From: Zizania palustris
Taxonomy: Eukaryota; Streptophyta; Magnoliopsida; Poales; Poaceae
Assembly (NCBI GenBank): GCA_019279435.1
Contig: JAAALK010000081.1
Coordinates: 54,489,318 to 54,553,317, forward strand
Length of the DNA: 64,000 bases
Direction: 5' to 3'
Below, one piece after another: positions 32,446 to 45,359 of this stretch (position 1 is the first letter of the stretch; each line of letters begins with the position of its first letter). Under the pieces are notes generated by a model. The model saw only the letters and a program-made list of their open reading frames with translations, did no database searches and was not told where the DNA came from. The translations under genes and the position numbers were made by a program.

Positions 32446-33917
32446 TGTTGACATGGAAACGTGCCCCCGCATTTGGGTCAGTTCGACGATCCAAAAGTGC
32501 ATGGATACTTAGGGACAGGCCTAAGCGTGACGTGGCACTGACGTCGCGTTCCGACTACCCTTAATAGTGATAAGGGGGGTGGAGTCGCCAGGCAACCAAA
32601 TTACACAAAATAACCCAATTAGCCGAAAAAGATAGTTTAAACAGAATAAAATCAGCAAACTAGTCTGAGCCTGTCTGGTTCGAAGCCTGGTGCGAAGGGT
32701 GCGCCGAAGGGTACCTTCGGCGTCTGATGCGAAGTGCTCCGCCGATGGGTGCTTCGGCGTTCGGAGTGATCTGATCGAAAGTGAGCTCTGAACAGATCTG
32801 GACGTGACAACTACCTCCGAACAGCAGGGTTCGGAGCGAAGCCTCTAGTACAGCGAAGTACGAAACAATGACTCAGGGCCGCGCGCTGGCGTGACTTTGT
32901 CTGGTGTGGAGTATGGTCGTGGAGAAGCCTGTTGACGAAGTGTGCTGGCGAAGCCCGTTGCCAGAGCCTGCGGTCTTTGTCGAAGGGTGTCCTGGGGACC
33001 TCCGAAACCGATCTCTCAGCTCCGGACACCTTCGATGAAGGGGCTCCGAACGTGCGAAGCCTGCAACACAAACGATGCGAAGTACCAATTCGGCCTGAGG
33101 ACCAAATTTTGCTAAGTGTTGCACGGGTAGCGAAGGTAGCAATCTATTACGCAGATTAGCGGATACTTCACAGGCGAAGTAACATGGCGATAGCAATCTG
33201 TTACGTAGATTAACGGGGACTTCACAGGCGAAGTACCAAGGCTTACCATTGTTCCGTAGCGGCGAACGGAGGGCTTCCAGGCAAACCCACGAAGAGGTAC
33301 TGGAAAGTAAAGGTAAAGTAAATGCAATCAAAGCATGAGCTTTGGTTTGGTTTGAGTTGGAGAGAGCTCTCACGCCGGCCAGGCCTCTCTATTTATAGGG
33401 GGTTAACTCCTAATCTAATCTGCTATTAAACCAGCCAGATAGAGATAGACTGAGTTGGAAACGCGTACAACTCTACCTCTGCCGAGGTGGGCTTCGGCTA
33501 GGCCCATCGAGGCCTGCTCCTCAGGCCGAAGCTTCGGTAGCGTGGGCATCGGCCAGGACCATCGAGGCTTGCTCCTCGGGCCAAAGCTTCGACAGCGTGG
33601 ACCTCTGAAGGTTCCCGAAGCTTTGGCAGCATAGGCCTCCGAAGGTTCCCGAAGCTTTGGCAGCGTAGGCGTCCGAAGATTCCGGAAGCTTCGGCAGCGT
33701 GGGCCCCCGAAGGCTCCCGAAGCTTCGGCAGCGTGGGCATCCGAAGGCTTCTGGGTCGAAGCCCAGAAGCTGGCTAGAGGCCTTCGGAGCCCACAGCTCA
33801 ATGCGCTTTGGCCCTGTAGGGCTTCGTACAGACCCTGTACATGTGTACTTTTGGCCCAAATCACCAAAAATTGATATTTTGACAATCTAGCCATTAATGC
33901 CATTTTTACTATCAACA
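32446..33917 (-). repeat. E3 3' LTR (1472 bp)
   Basis: On the plus strand it begins TGTTGACATGGAAACG and ends TACTATCAACA. Reverse TATA near 33390 (ctatttataggg). It is the same family as the E6 LTR. Inside, 33490-33760 holds an expanded minisatellite. Confidence 0.88.
33490..33760. repeat. ~37-bp minisatellite in E3 LTR
   Basis: About six imperfect units carry the core gaagcttcggcagcgtgggc followed by ctccgaaggttcc. The E6 LTR has roughly one or two such units at 14550-14640, so the array expanded in this lineage. The core contains the palindrome GAAGCTTC, so it can fold into short hairpins. Confidence 0.7.
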
Positions 33918-33935
33918 CATGCCCCCCTGCCTTTT
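33918..33935 (-). promoter_or_regulatory. E3 polypurine tract
   Basis: On the minus strand a run reading ggcaggggggcatg directly precedes the 3' LTR. It is the expected primer for plus-strand synthesis. Confidence 0.75.
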
Positions 33936-34003
33936 AGTGAACTAGTGAACTAAAAGCATAACGAGCTGAAGACGATACCATTCGTATCGGCTTTTTGACA
34001 TTT

Positions 34004-35237
34004 TTACGATGTTTGCCATACACTTGGGAAATACTTTTTTAGGTACCTACCATTCAAAGCTCTTCGAAACCGCTCTCCCTGTAGGGATTCTAACATGTAT
34101 GCATTGTCGGGAGCGATCTCGGCTATCTTAAAAGGACCTTCCCAGCTAGGTGACCATTTACCAATTTTGGGACTCTTCATGCCTAAGGGTAAAATCGTCT
34201 TCCACACCAAGTCTCCTATTTGAAACGATTTTGGTTTAACCTTCTTATTGTAGGCCTTAGCTACTCTCTTTTTGTCTACTTCTATGGCTCCTAAAGCCCT
34301 TAATCTCTTATCGGTCACTTCCTCCAAGTTATCCTTCAGAAGCCTCTCATACCCATCGACCGATAAGCCGTCTTGCTTTAGCACTCTTAAGGAGCCGAGA
34401 TCTACCTCTACAGGCAGAACGACCTCTTGTCCATATACCAACTCATATGGACTGACCTTGGTGGCACCGTGCTTTGCAACTCCTACAAGCCCGTAATGCT
34501 TCGGAAAGCACTTCATGCCACCTTTTAGGAAACTCTTCAATTTTCTTTTTAATAAGCTTAATCACGGTTTTATTAATAGACTCGGCCTGACCTTTGGCCT
34601 GAGCATAGTAAGGTGAAGAGTTTATCAACTTAATGGCATAGTATTCGGCGAAGTCCCTTACTTCTTTAGAAACAAATGAACTACCTTGATCCGTAGTAAG
34701 AGTTTGAGGGATACCGTATCTATGTATGATGTGCTTTAAAATAAAATCGCGTACCTCATTATGAGTCATGTTCTTGAGAGGTACGTCCCCGGTCCATTTG
34801 GTGAAGCAATCTGTCGCCATCAGCACGAACCGATGCCCCTTTGAGGAAGGAGGGTAGATCAGGCCGATGAAGTCTAGACCCCAACCCCGAAATGACCATG
34901 GCTTGACAATAAGATTGAGCAATGAGGCTGGAGCTAACTCGATTTTGCCAAACTTCTGACATGCCTCACATCCTCTGTAGTACTTGAAATAGTCTTCAGT
35001 CATAGTCGGCCAATAAAAACCCACTCTTTTGAGCATCCAACTCAACTTTTGGCCCTACTGGTGAGTGCCACAAAGCCCCTCATGGACTTCTCCTATAGCC
35101 ACCTGGGACTGTTCATAGTCTAAACACTTCAATAGCACTCCATCGATGGTTCGGCGATACAATGTGTCGTCTACCAACACGAATTTGAACGCTTGTCGCC
35201 GAACCTTTCGATCAACCCTTTGGCTAGGGTCTCTCAA
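34004..35237 (-). pseudogene. E3 integrase
   Basis: Minus strand. The zinc-binding region has HEGLCGTH and CEACQKFG. The core shows D in GLDFIGLIYPP, D in TTDQGSSF and E in GQAESINKT, so the DDE triad is present. The tail (FQIGDLVWK, GKWSPSWEGPFKI, NGRYLKKYF) is typical of Tat integrases. A TAG interrupts near 35055, and a frame change lies near 34440-34540. Several residues of the usual motifs are altered, so it is inactive as it stands. Confidence 0.85.
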
Positions 35238-35267
35238 ATACTGGATGATTGGGACTCTCCAATTGTC

Positions 35268-35600
35268 CTAACAGGTTTCAGAGGGCTTCACTGGTATACC
35301 TTCTGAAACGGCCTCTAAAACACTATCTTCGGGGTGCCCCCCGAGCCTTTCCAACTCTTGCCGAAGCTTGGCCGAGGTGGTCGTTCGGAGTGTGTTGGGC
35401 CGAAGCCCTCCGGAGGGTTCGGACCCTAGAGAGCCTTCCCCATCCGAGAGGCTTCGGACTATAGGCTCTGGCATGCCGGACCCCTCGGTGGGCGGAGCAC
35501 TCCGATCCAGGGGCTCCGGCATGCGGTGGCCTCCGGTGACCCGAGGGGTTCGACCCGGAGGGCGCGCCTTTCCAGCATCACTGGCTTCGACAATGAGACC
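35268..35600 (-). other. GC-rich linker between RNase H and integrase in E3
   Basis: The reading frame of the second RNase H continues into about 110 codons rich in Pro, Gly, Ser, Glu and Arg (for example PPTEGSGMPEPIVRSLSDGEG). The DNA uses the same ccggagg/gaagc words as the LTRs. Such a spacer is not part of the conserved pol domains, so it looks like repeat DNA captured into the frame. Confidence 0.55.
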
Positions 35601-37478
35601 AAACATCGGCTTTTCCAACACAAAAAATTTCCCTCTCTTAACTTGGTAGCCAGATGCTTGCTGAGCCAAGTCATTGGCTATTGAATTGGCTTCTCTTGAC
35701 ATGTGAGATATTTTGAAATCATCAAAAGTAGCAATTATGTCTATGCATTTGTCCAAGTAGCTATACAGCAAGCCATTAAAACATTGAGCTTCCTTGGCTA
35801 CTTGTTGTACTACTAATAATGAATCGCCATACGCGTGAACATGTTTGGCACCTACAGACTCTAGCAGTTCAAGACCTAGCAACAAAGCCTCGTATTCGGC
35901 TTGGTTATTAGTGAAAGAAAACTCTAGTCGGGCCGAGGTTTCAAAGCGCATACCATTGGGTGACATGAGAACTACTCCAATACCTTGGCCATTCTTGCAA
36001 GCCGAACCATCAAAATAGATTTTCCATGGATCTACCTCAACTAGAACAATAGCATCACTCCAGCCAGCATCTATGTGATGATCAACTATAAAGTTGGCTA
36101 TGACTTGGCCTTTCACCGCCCATAGGGGCTCGTAGGCCAAATCATATTCAATCAACGCATAAGCCCACTTTCCGATTCTTCCACTTAGAATAGGCTTCTG
36201 TAACATGTGCTTTATAACATCAGTTTGGCAAACGACAACACATGTGGTGGGGAGAAGATAATGGCGTAACTTGGTGCACGTGTAATAAAGTGATAATCAT
36301 AATCACTCCACAAACGTGTACCTGGTTTCGGCGTCCAGCAGGCGGCAGCTCAAGAACGTGATGATGTAATCCTTCCGCTCCACCTCCTGGGTTAGCACGG
36401 CTCCAATCACGCTATCTTCAGCGGCGATGTATAGCCAAAACGGAATCCCAGCCTTGGGTGCCCTCACCACGGGCGATGATGACAAGCATTCCTTGATCTT
36501 CTCAAAAGCCCTTTGCTGGCTTGCTCCCCAAGTGAACTCGGCTTCATTTTTTAGCCGGAGTATGGGGACAAAGCCATCAATCTTGCTGGACAAGTTGGAT
36601 ATAAAGCGACGCAAATAGTTCAACTTGCCTAACAACTTTTGCACATCCTTCTTGCATGCCGGCGCTGCAACGTTTCTAATCTTTTCAAGTCTCTTAGGAT
36701 CAATTTCTATACCTCTCTCATGAATCATGAAACCTAAGAACTTACCTGCCGACACACCAAAAGCACACTTAAGCGGGTTCATTTTCAACCCATACTGCCG
36801 CATCCTATCGAAAGCAACTTTCAAATCGTCTAAATGGTTTCCCATAGCGTCCGATTTGACCACGACATCATCGATGTAAACTTCTAACATGACTCCTAAC
36901 AAGTCATGAAAAATCAAGTTCATAGCACGCTGATACGTGGCGCCGCCATTTTTCAAACCAAAAGTCATGATGACCCACTCGAACAAACCGACAAAACCAG
37001 GGCATCGAAAGGCAGTCTTATAACCAGCATTGCCATCAAGAAAACTTAGTACCTTATGTCCTGAGGCATCGTTGATCAGCATGTCGGCTATTGGCATCGG
37101 ATACTCGTCTTTTGGAGTAGCTCTATTCAGATCCCTGAAATATATGCATACTCGTATCTTGACGCTCCCTTTCTTCTCAACTGGCACAATGTTAGCAACC
37201 CACTCCGCCTACCTGCATGGCCTAATAAATTCAGCCTTAAGTAGTCGTTCCACTTCCTCCTTAACTCGGTCATAGACGGCCGAATTAAAGCGGCGGGGAG
37301 GCTGTTTATAAGGCCTAAACCCGGACTTGATGGGCAGCCGATGCTCTACGAGCTCGCGGCTTAGTCCTGGCATCTCGCTATATTCCCATGCGAAACAAAC
37401 GACATACGACCGGAGTAACTTTATTACTTCATCCTTTTCATCGGGCTATAAATGTTGGTTTACAAAAGCTGGCCTTGG
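35601..37478 (-). pseudogene. E3 reverse transcriptase and two RNases H
   Basis: Minus strand, entering after E4. The reverse transcriptase has FRDLNRATPKDEYPMP, FLDGNAGY, FGLKNGGATYQRAMN and the catalytic YIDD (EVYIDDVVVKS). About 11 residues that normally follow GNAGY are missing, an in-frame deletion of ~33 bp. A TAG lies near 37210. A retroviral-type RNase H follows (FWLYIAAEDSVIGAVLTQE), then a frame break near 36210-36300. The archaeal-type RNase H is last (IYFDGSACKNGQGIG, NNQAEYEALLLGL, YGDSLLVVQQ, SREANSIANDLAQQA). Two RNases H are the mark of the Tat lineage. Confidence 0.88.
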
Positions 37479-37483
37479 GACGC

Positions 37484-39342
37484 TGAGGAGCCATGCTGTA
37501 TAGCGTGGGCCTCATGGCTCCAGATGTGATGAGTCATTGTCAACGATAGTCAAAGAGGACTGAAAAGACAGAGAAGATCTGTTGCGTCTGGGCCGCGTGT
37601 GACTCAGGTACACGGGCAGCGAGCGACTGTCGGGCAGAGGGGCCACGAAGTCGGGTTGGCCCAATCCGGGTACATGGGCTAGGAGCAGTAGAGGATCCAC
37701 TGGACTGTTGACCGGGATTGACTCAGGTACACGGGCGGCGAGTGATTGCCCGGCTGAGGGAGCCGCGGAATCGGGCCGGCCCAATCCGGGTACCCGGTGC
37801 GAAGACGGTGGACGCTTTGTCAGTTTCGGCGCAAAACTGACGACCGTTGATTTCGGATCTGACCGTCCTGAGGCGAAGCCGTAGCTTCTACGAAAGCTCC
37901 GCATCAGGACAAGTTACCTTTATTTAGGTTTTTACTATTTTGCCTTTAGGCCTACAGTCTGTCAGTCGAGTCTGTAAAAAACCCTAAGGGCATTTCGGTC
38001 TTTTCCATTTTTATTCAGCGTCTGTAAAAAACCCTAGGGGTATTTCTGCATTTTTCCATTTAATGGGCTGCCTATAAATAGGCCCCAGTATCCTAGGGTT
38101 AGGGGGAACCCTTTTGAAGAAATCACTTTACCAATTCTGAAATTTCGTGGGTCACTTTTTCTCTGAGTTCCTCGTTTCTCCGCCGCCGGCATTTGTTCTG
38201 CTATGATATCGCCGCCGCTGTGATCGCCTCCTATCTTCTCCGGGCGTTGTTTTTCTCCAGCCGACTCACTTGTCGTCCAGAATTTTTTTTATTCTCTATG
38301 TTCTCGCCATCGGTATTCTGGATGTGGAGTCATGTATTTGGGTTGCCTCGTTTTGCGTATCTAGCTAGTTTATATCTGTGTGTGCCAGCATAGTTCTGGT
38401 CTTGAGTTTCTTCCTGGTTGATCTTAATTTTTATATGCCTTGCGCCTAGTGTTGAAGAGGCAAAATAGCTCCTAGGCCTCTAGGCTTCTGGTTCTAGCAT
38501 TTCTTGCCAGCAGGCTATGCATTTAAGTCTTTTCAGAAGCAATCCTTAGCTAGCTTGCGGCTGCCAGTTTTCTAGCGTGTGTGTGCAGAAGTTTTTTCTC
38601 TGCTCCCGAGATGCATAGTACACAGTATCAACCTCTAGTTTTTTGATAGTATATTTCTGGATTCATGAGCAGAGCTACTGTTTGCTAGCTGTCTTGTGTC
38701 AGGCACGAATTTTTTTTCAGAGGAATACTTGAGTATCTTGTTTTTTGGAGTAATGCAGAGATCTCAGCAAACTTGTTCGCATGAGAAAATGTGTACTGAA
38801 TACTCTTTGTTGTTTTTTGGTGAACACAACGAAATCATACACGGTAAGTTTCTCTGAATGCTTAGTATTTGATTAAATCACTTCCAGTAATTTTTTTTAG
38901 ATTGCATTCAGGATTTTGTTGATATATCTCTGTACGTTATTCAATCTCTTGAAGCACTTTATTTTTAGACTATGATATGCATATACATTGATTCATCCAT
39001 GTGATCCAAGTGCATGCCATATGTTTGTTTAAATACAAGTGAATCGTGATATTTGATTACTGTCTACACATATGTGTGAAGTATGAGTTTGATCAAATGT
39101 GTGTTGAATGTAATGCCTGATCTGTGAGTAGTATTTTAATCTGCCTTTAAGCACTGTTTTGGTGTCTTTTCAGTTAGGACACCAGTCATTTTTAGGCTAG
39201 ATTATTTTTAGTTCTATTGATCTGTTTTACTTTTAGCTGTTTATTTGTTGAGGTGCGTTGGGTGTTGGGAGCAGGCCATCGATTCGAAAGAATTTTTTAG
39301 GCGCCCATTCACCCCCCTCTGGTCGCTACTTTCGGTCCTACA
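37484..39342 (+). repeat. E4 5' LTR (1859 bp)
   Basis: TGAGGAGCCATG to GGTCCTACA. TATA box at about 38072 (ctataaatagg). The ~24 bp at 38776-38800 are missing from the 3' LTR. The LTR has few TTCGAAG words, unlike that of E5. Confidence 0.93.
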
Positions 39343-39344
39343 AG

Positions 39345-39358
39345 TGGTATCAGAGCCT
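39345..39358 (+). promoter_or_regulatory. E4 primer binding site
   Basis: TGGTATCAGAGCCTGG starts two bases after the LTR and is complementary to the initiator methionine tRNA 3' end. Confidence 0.9.
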
Positions 39359-39408
39359 GGTTAGGGTTTTTTCCATACCTTAACCGGTTCTAAACCCCAG
39401 TAGTGATC

Positions 39409-42162
39409 ATGACTTCTCCTGGCAAGGTCCCGTCCTTGGAAGCTTATGGCTATAATTATTGGAAGACTCGCATGCGAGCCTATCTCATGAGCCAAAGCTC
39501 AGACATCTCGGACATTTGCGTTCATGCTACGTTTGTCATATTGCCAGTTGCTGAGCGTGATTCTCCTGGTATCATCGCCCAACATGTGAACAATAGCAAA
39601 GCGGTGAACATCTTGTTTTCTGGTTTAGGTCCCACTGAATTTGAGCGTGTGAGCCATCTCTCCACAGCGAGAGAGATCTGGGCTACCCTCCAGGCACACC
39701 ATGAGGGGACAGCCCAGGTCAAGGCTCGGCTCTATCAGACCTACCGGCGTGAATATGAGAACTTCACACAAAAGCCGGGTGAATCTGTTGAAGCGTTGTT
39801 TGGTCGTTTTCAATCGATCATAAACAAGCTTCGGGATAACAAGGCTGAGGGTGTTCAGTTAGTCTCAGATCACGAACAGGCGCTCAAGGTTCTCCATACC
39901 TTGGACCCAAAGATCTGGGAGATCAAAGTATATTCTATCATTGAGAGCACATCTTATGATACCTTGACCATTTCTGAGTTGTTTAGCAAGCTGAAGGCCA
40001 CCGAGGTTGATACCCAGTTGAGATCAAATCTCACTGGCTCTAGATCAAGGTCTCTGGCCCTTGCTACACCTTCTGTTGATCCCTCTTCTGTGAGCTGTGC
40101 TGGGTTCTCTTTGATGTCTATCACTGAGGACCAGCTTGAGTCCTTGGGAGATGATGATTTGTGTCTGTTTAACAACCGGGTGCGTCGTGTTTATGACAAA
40201 AGGATGTTCAAAACACACGGCACAAAGACCGGATGCTTTGAGTGTGGTGACCCAGGACATTTCATCGCCGACTGCCCCAAGCGCAATGGCCACAAGAAGG
40301 GCACCGGTGGTGGCTTCCACGACTCCGGCAAGCACGACAGCTCCTCCTTCAACAAGGGCAAGCCAAAGACCAGATTCTTCAGAAAGGCCCTGAAGGACTA
40401 CCGGCGAGAGAACAAGAAGCGCGACAAGGCCTTCTTCGCTGAGATGGAGAAGAGCTACTCCAAGCGGTCCACGTCTTCTTCCTCTTCATCGAGCTCAAGC
40501 GATGAGGAGATCATCATCAGGAAGGGGAAGGACAAGGATGATCCGGCGGGTCTCTGCTTCATGGCCTTCGGGGACAGACCGAAGAGCCGTTCACACCAGC
40601 GCCGAAGATCCCGCAAGAGTTTCTGCTCAATGGCTCTTGGGGATAAGGAAGAGAAGGGCTCCTCCGATGACTCCGACGACGACGACAATGAAAAGGTATC
40701 ATCTTATGAACGCGAAATCGTTGATTTACTTGAAAGCAATCGTCAGGAGTTAAAATATCGGGAAAAACTGCTTAGAGGGGCTAAGAAGAGGATAGATGAG
40801 TTAGAGAGTGAGCTTGCCGTGGCCAACGGCAGAATTGAGAGTCTATCTTCTTCCCCTTGCTTGGGTGATAGCAGTGAGTGCCCTAAGTGTGAGGTGCTTC
40901 TATGTGACCTGTCGACTCTGAAGTCTAGGTACACAGAAAGGGTTGATGAGAGGGACGCTTTGGCCACTGAGCTTGAAAGCGCTCAGCTGGAGCTGAAAGA
41001 TGCTCAAGCCACTGTCGTCGTACCCTGTGCTGATTGCCCATCTCATCTTGCTAGTTTAGCTGAGCTAAAAGCCAAGGGCGATGAGCATCTGGGTGATTTG
41101 GAGAGAATGAGAGTTGAGCTTGCGCAGACTAGGCTAGAGCTTGAGACACTGTCAGTTGCACCCACTGTCTGTGAGAACTGTCTGTCTCTTAGAATGGAGT
41201 TAATTAAGCCGGAAGCCGAGAAGTCTGTCCATGTAGATAGCGAGTGTGAGACCTGCTTGTCTTAGGTGGAGGTACTAGCTTCCTTGAGAGAGGAGCTAGC
41301 TGATTCGCAAAATGAGAATTTTTACCTCCGTTCTACCCTGAGTTGGATCAGTGCCAGAGAGCCACAGCTCGGCATGATGATTCAGCAGTTCAAGAGGCGG
41401 GATGGGTTTGGGGTAGGTTACACCCACACCAAGGCTGACTTTGAGAGTGCCATTAGCCGGGCAGTGGAGTGGAGTAAAATGACTCCTGAGCAGAGATATC
41501 TCAAGACCCATTCCACTAAGTCTTCCCAGGCTTGTCAGCCCAAGGATGGAGTGATCCATGAACCACCCAAAGCTCCACCCAAGAAACCCATCTGGGTTCC
41601 AAAGCCCAAACTCCTCCACACTTCTCTAGACTCTCTTCCTGGACCCTCTCAACCCAAGAAGACTATACCGAACACCACTAAGCCCAAGAACCCCAAGCCT
41701 CAACCATATCCCAAGAAGCCCACCTATCATTGCGAGTATTGTCAGAGAGACGGGCATCTTGCGGAGTTTTGCTTCAGGAGGAAGCGGGTTGAGAAAACAG
41801 AGAGAGCTCGTGGTGGTCAGGAGCAGTTCTACCAGCAGGATGGTAGACTGCGTGTTCCTCGACGTGGGGAGAGGCTGGAGGCCAGGCCGCGTCGTGTAGG
41901 TGGTGGTAGAGGAGACGGCTTTCATGCCCATGCTCCAGTTGGTGGTGTTCGTTGCGGCAGAGCTCTAGGCCGTTTTGGCTACGGTCCTGGACCTCGTGGC
42001 CGAGGTTTTAGGCAGAACCGAGGACCACGCTTTGAGCCGCGTTTTGGTCCAAACTTTTCTGATGATTTCTGCTTTCCGTCTTTTGAGCAGATGGCTCGAC
42101 ACTGGTTTAGCTCTTTTGCTAAACCTGGTGCCGGACCATTTGCTCCCACTTACAGCCACTGA
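39409..42162 (+). pseudogene. E4 gag
   Basis: From the ATG at 39409 (MTSPGKVPSLEAYGYNYWKTRM) comes the capsid-like copia gag region, then a first zinc knuckle CFECGDPGHFIADC. A Lys/Ser/Asp-rich basic-acidic region, a coiled coil with paired cysteines (CPKCEVLLC, CENC, CETC), a Pro/Lys tract, a second knuckle CEYCQRDGHLAEFC and a Gly/Arg-rich tail follow. A TAG at 41263 interrupts the frame and the reading then continues in the same frame to the TGA at 42160. Two knuckles and a long coiled coil make this gag about 917 codons, long for copia but usual for monocot SIRE/Opie-type elements. It packages the RNA in virus-like particles. Confidence 0.87.
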
Positions 42163-45100
42163 TTGTGCAGGATCTGGGACTGGAGGACGTTTGGATCATG
42201 GACTCAGGGTGTTCTCGCCACATGACGGGACATCACAGATGGTTCTCCAGTCTCACTCCCCCGAGCTCCAAAGAGTACATCACCTTCGGGAACAGTGGTC
42301 AAGGGAAAGTAAGTGGCATTGGCTCAATTCGCATTTCAGACCATTTTTCTTTGAAGAACGTTGCTTTGGTTGAAAATTTGAACTTTAATTTGATCTCTGT
42401 TTCGCAACTTCTTGAGGATGGTTTGGAGGTGCGTTTTAAGAAGGGCAATTCTTCTGTGTTTGATTCTAGAGGGTCTTTGATTTGCCAGAGCTTACCTTTT
42501 GGTAAAGTTTTTCGAATTGACTTCTCTAGTTCTTTTGGCCCTTCTCGCTGTTTGATTGCTGGATCTTCTTCTGAGCTCTGGAAGTGGCATAGGAGGTTAG
42601 GTCATTTGAGTTTTGATCTGCTAGTCAGGTTAAGCTCTATGGACCTCATCCGAGGATTGCCCAAGCTTAAAATGGAGAAAGATCTAGTTTGTCATCCCTG
42701 TCGTCATGGGAAAATGGTTGCCGCTTCTCACTCACCTGTGACTCAGGTGATGACTTCGTATCCAGGCGAGCTGTTGCACATGGACACTGTCGGTCCAGCT
42801 CGGGTACGCTCAGTCGGTGGGAAGTGGTACGCACTTGTGATTGTTGACGACTTTTCTCGATTCTCGTGGGTTTTCTTTTTGGAGTCTAAGGATGAGACTT
42901 TTCATTTTGTTCATGACCTGATTTTGAAGCTGAAGAATGAGAACAATGGTTGTATGCGAGCAATTCGCTCCGACAACGGCTCTGAGTTCAAGAACTCTCA
43001 GTTCGTCAGCTTTTGTAGTAATCAGGGTCTTGACCATCAGTTTTCTGCTCCTTACACTCCCCCACAGAACGGCGTTGTGGAACGAAAGAACCGCACGCTA
43101 GTCGAAATGGCCAGGACGATGCTCGATGAGCACAGGACTCCTAGGCGTTTTTGGGCTGAAACCATGAACACGGCTTGCTATCTGGCCAACCGCATTTTTC
43201 TTAGAGCTTACCTTGGTAAGACATCATATGAGTTGCGGTTTGGCAGACAGCCCAAGGTGAGCCACTTGCGAGCGTTTGGCTGCAAGTGTTTTGTGCTCAA
43301 GAAGGGAGGGCATTTGGACATGTTTGAGTCTCGTTGCTGGGATGGAGTTTTTCTTGGTTATGCATTGCATTCTCGAGGTTTCCGTGTTTGGAACCTCGAA
43401 TCCTAGCAGCTTGTCGAGACTTGCGAGGTTTCTTTTGATGAGTCCTTGCCTTCTTTAACTCCTTCTTTTGAGCTTTCTAGTGATGGTGAGCTCGGAGAGT
43501 CCATCTTCGAGGAAGATGAGGATACTCCAGCTGCTGATGAGGGTGGGCCTTCTGCACCTCCTGCAGAGCCCACACCTTCTGAGACTTCGACTGAGGACGA
43601 GGGCGGACCTCTGATCACTTCTTCCACTTCGATCGAGCCCCCTCAGTCGAGTCCAGAGGTGCCAGCTGCTGACTCCGGTGAGGTGACTTCAGATCACCAG
43701 GGATCCCGAGCAGTTCAGCGTGATCACCCCTCAGAGCTCATCATCGGTGATGTATCTACAAGAACTTTGCGTTCGTCTGTTGACTCTCTTGCTGTGTTTG
43801 CTGAATCTGCTTTTGTTGCATCTTTTGAGCCTAGAGACGTTTCTCATGCTCTTTCTGATTCTAATTGGATTAATGCCATGCAAGAAGAGCTTGAGAATTT
43901 TGTCCGCAATCGGGTTTGGACACTAGTAGAGCTGCCATCAGGATGCAACCCCATAGGCACCAAGTGGGTGTTCAAGAACAAGCAAGGTGAAGATGGGGTT
44001 GTGGTGCGCAACAAAGCTCGACTAGTTGCCCAGGGTTTTTGCCAGAAGGAGGGTATTGATTTTGAAGAAACTTTCGCCCCTGTTGCCCGTCTTGAGTCCA
44101 TTCGCATTCTCTTAGCTTTTGCCGCTTCGAAGGATTTTAAGCTCTTTCAAATGGACGTCAAGAGTGCTTTTCTGAACGGGTACATAGAGGAGGAGGTTTA
44201 TGTTAGGCAGTCCCCCGGTTTTGAGAACCCCAAGTTTCCTCGACATGTTTTTAAGTTGCAAAAAGCTTTATACGGGTTAAAGCAAGCCCCCAGGGCTTGG
44301 TATGACCAGTTAAAGCAGTTTTTGTTGGGGAAGAGCTTTGTGATGGGTTCTGTGGATAAGACTCTCTTCTTGCTCAGAGATGCTTCAGATTTTTTTGTCG
44401 CTCAGATATACGTGGACGATATTATCTTTGGCGGTACTACTAATGATCTTGTGTCCAAGTTTTCTGAGCAGATGCACAGCGAGTTCGAGATGAGCCTCAT
44501 GGGTGAGCTCAAGTATTTTCTAGGGCTCCAGATCAAGCAGACCAAGGACGACACCTTCATCCACCAGGGTAAGTACACTCAGGACATGTTGAAGAAATTC
44601 GATTTTGGTGGAGAGCTGAAGCCTCAGATGACCCCAATGGGTACATCTGGGGGCCTGGACAAGGACGAGAGCGGCGTCAAGGTCAACAAGAGAGAGTTTC
44701 GAGGGATGATCGGTTCACTGCTGTACTTGACGGCAACGAGGCCAGATATACAGTTCGCCGTGGGACTGTGCGTGCGCTTCCAGTCTTCACCACGCGCGTC
44801 TCATCGGCAGGCTGTCAAGCGCATCTTCAGGTATCTCACTTATGCGCCTGATCTTGGTCTTTATTATTCAGCATCATCATCTCTTGATTTATCTGGCTTT
44901 TCGGATGCTGACTTTGGTGGGTGCCGGTTGGATCGCAAGTCGACTTCCGGTACTTGCCAGTTTCTTGGTTCTTCTCTTGTCTCTTGGTCTTCCCGAAAAC
45001 AATCTGGAGTTGCTCTTTCGACCACAGAGGCTGAGTATGTAGCTGCTGCTAGCTGCTGCTCATAGTTGGTTTGGATGATTTCCACTCTGCGAGATTTTGG

Positions 45101-45359
45101 GTTGTTCTTTCCTACCAGAGTTCCCTTGTTTTGTGACAGCACTAGTGCAATTAGTGTAGGGAAAAACCCATGTCTCCATTCAAAAACCAAACACATTGAT
45201 GTGCGCTTTCACTTTTTGCGGGATCAATATGAGAAAGGTGTCATTGACCTTGTTCATGTTGATACCCATCATCAGTTGGCTGACATTTTCACCAAACCCC
45301 TAGATCAGTCTACTTTTGAGCGTTTACGAGGGGATTTGGGTGTTGTGTATCCTTTTTAG
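42163..45359 (+). pseudogene. E4 pol: protease, integrase, reverse transcriptase, RNase H
   Basis: The frame differs from gag. The protease motif WIMDSGCSRHMTG lies near 42190, gag-pre-integrase LWKWHRRLGHLSF near 42580. Integrase has D in LLHMDTVGP, D in IRSDNGSEF and E in VVERKNRT. Reverse transcriptase runs from GTKWVFKNKQGEDG to YVDD (QIYVDDIIFG). RNase H has SGFSDADFGG and FCDSTSAIS. TAG codons at 43404 and 45063 are both CAG in E5. The end VVYPF with TAG at 45357 is probably the original stop. The absence of other damage means few changes separate it from an open pol. Confidence 0.9.
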
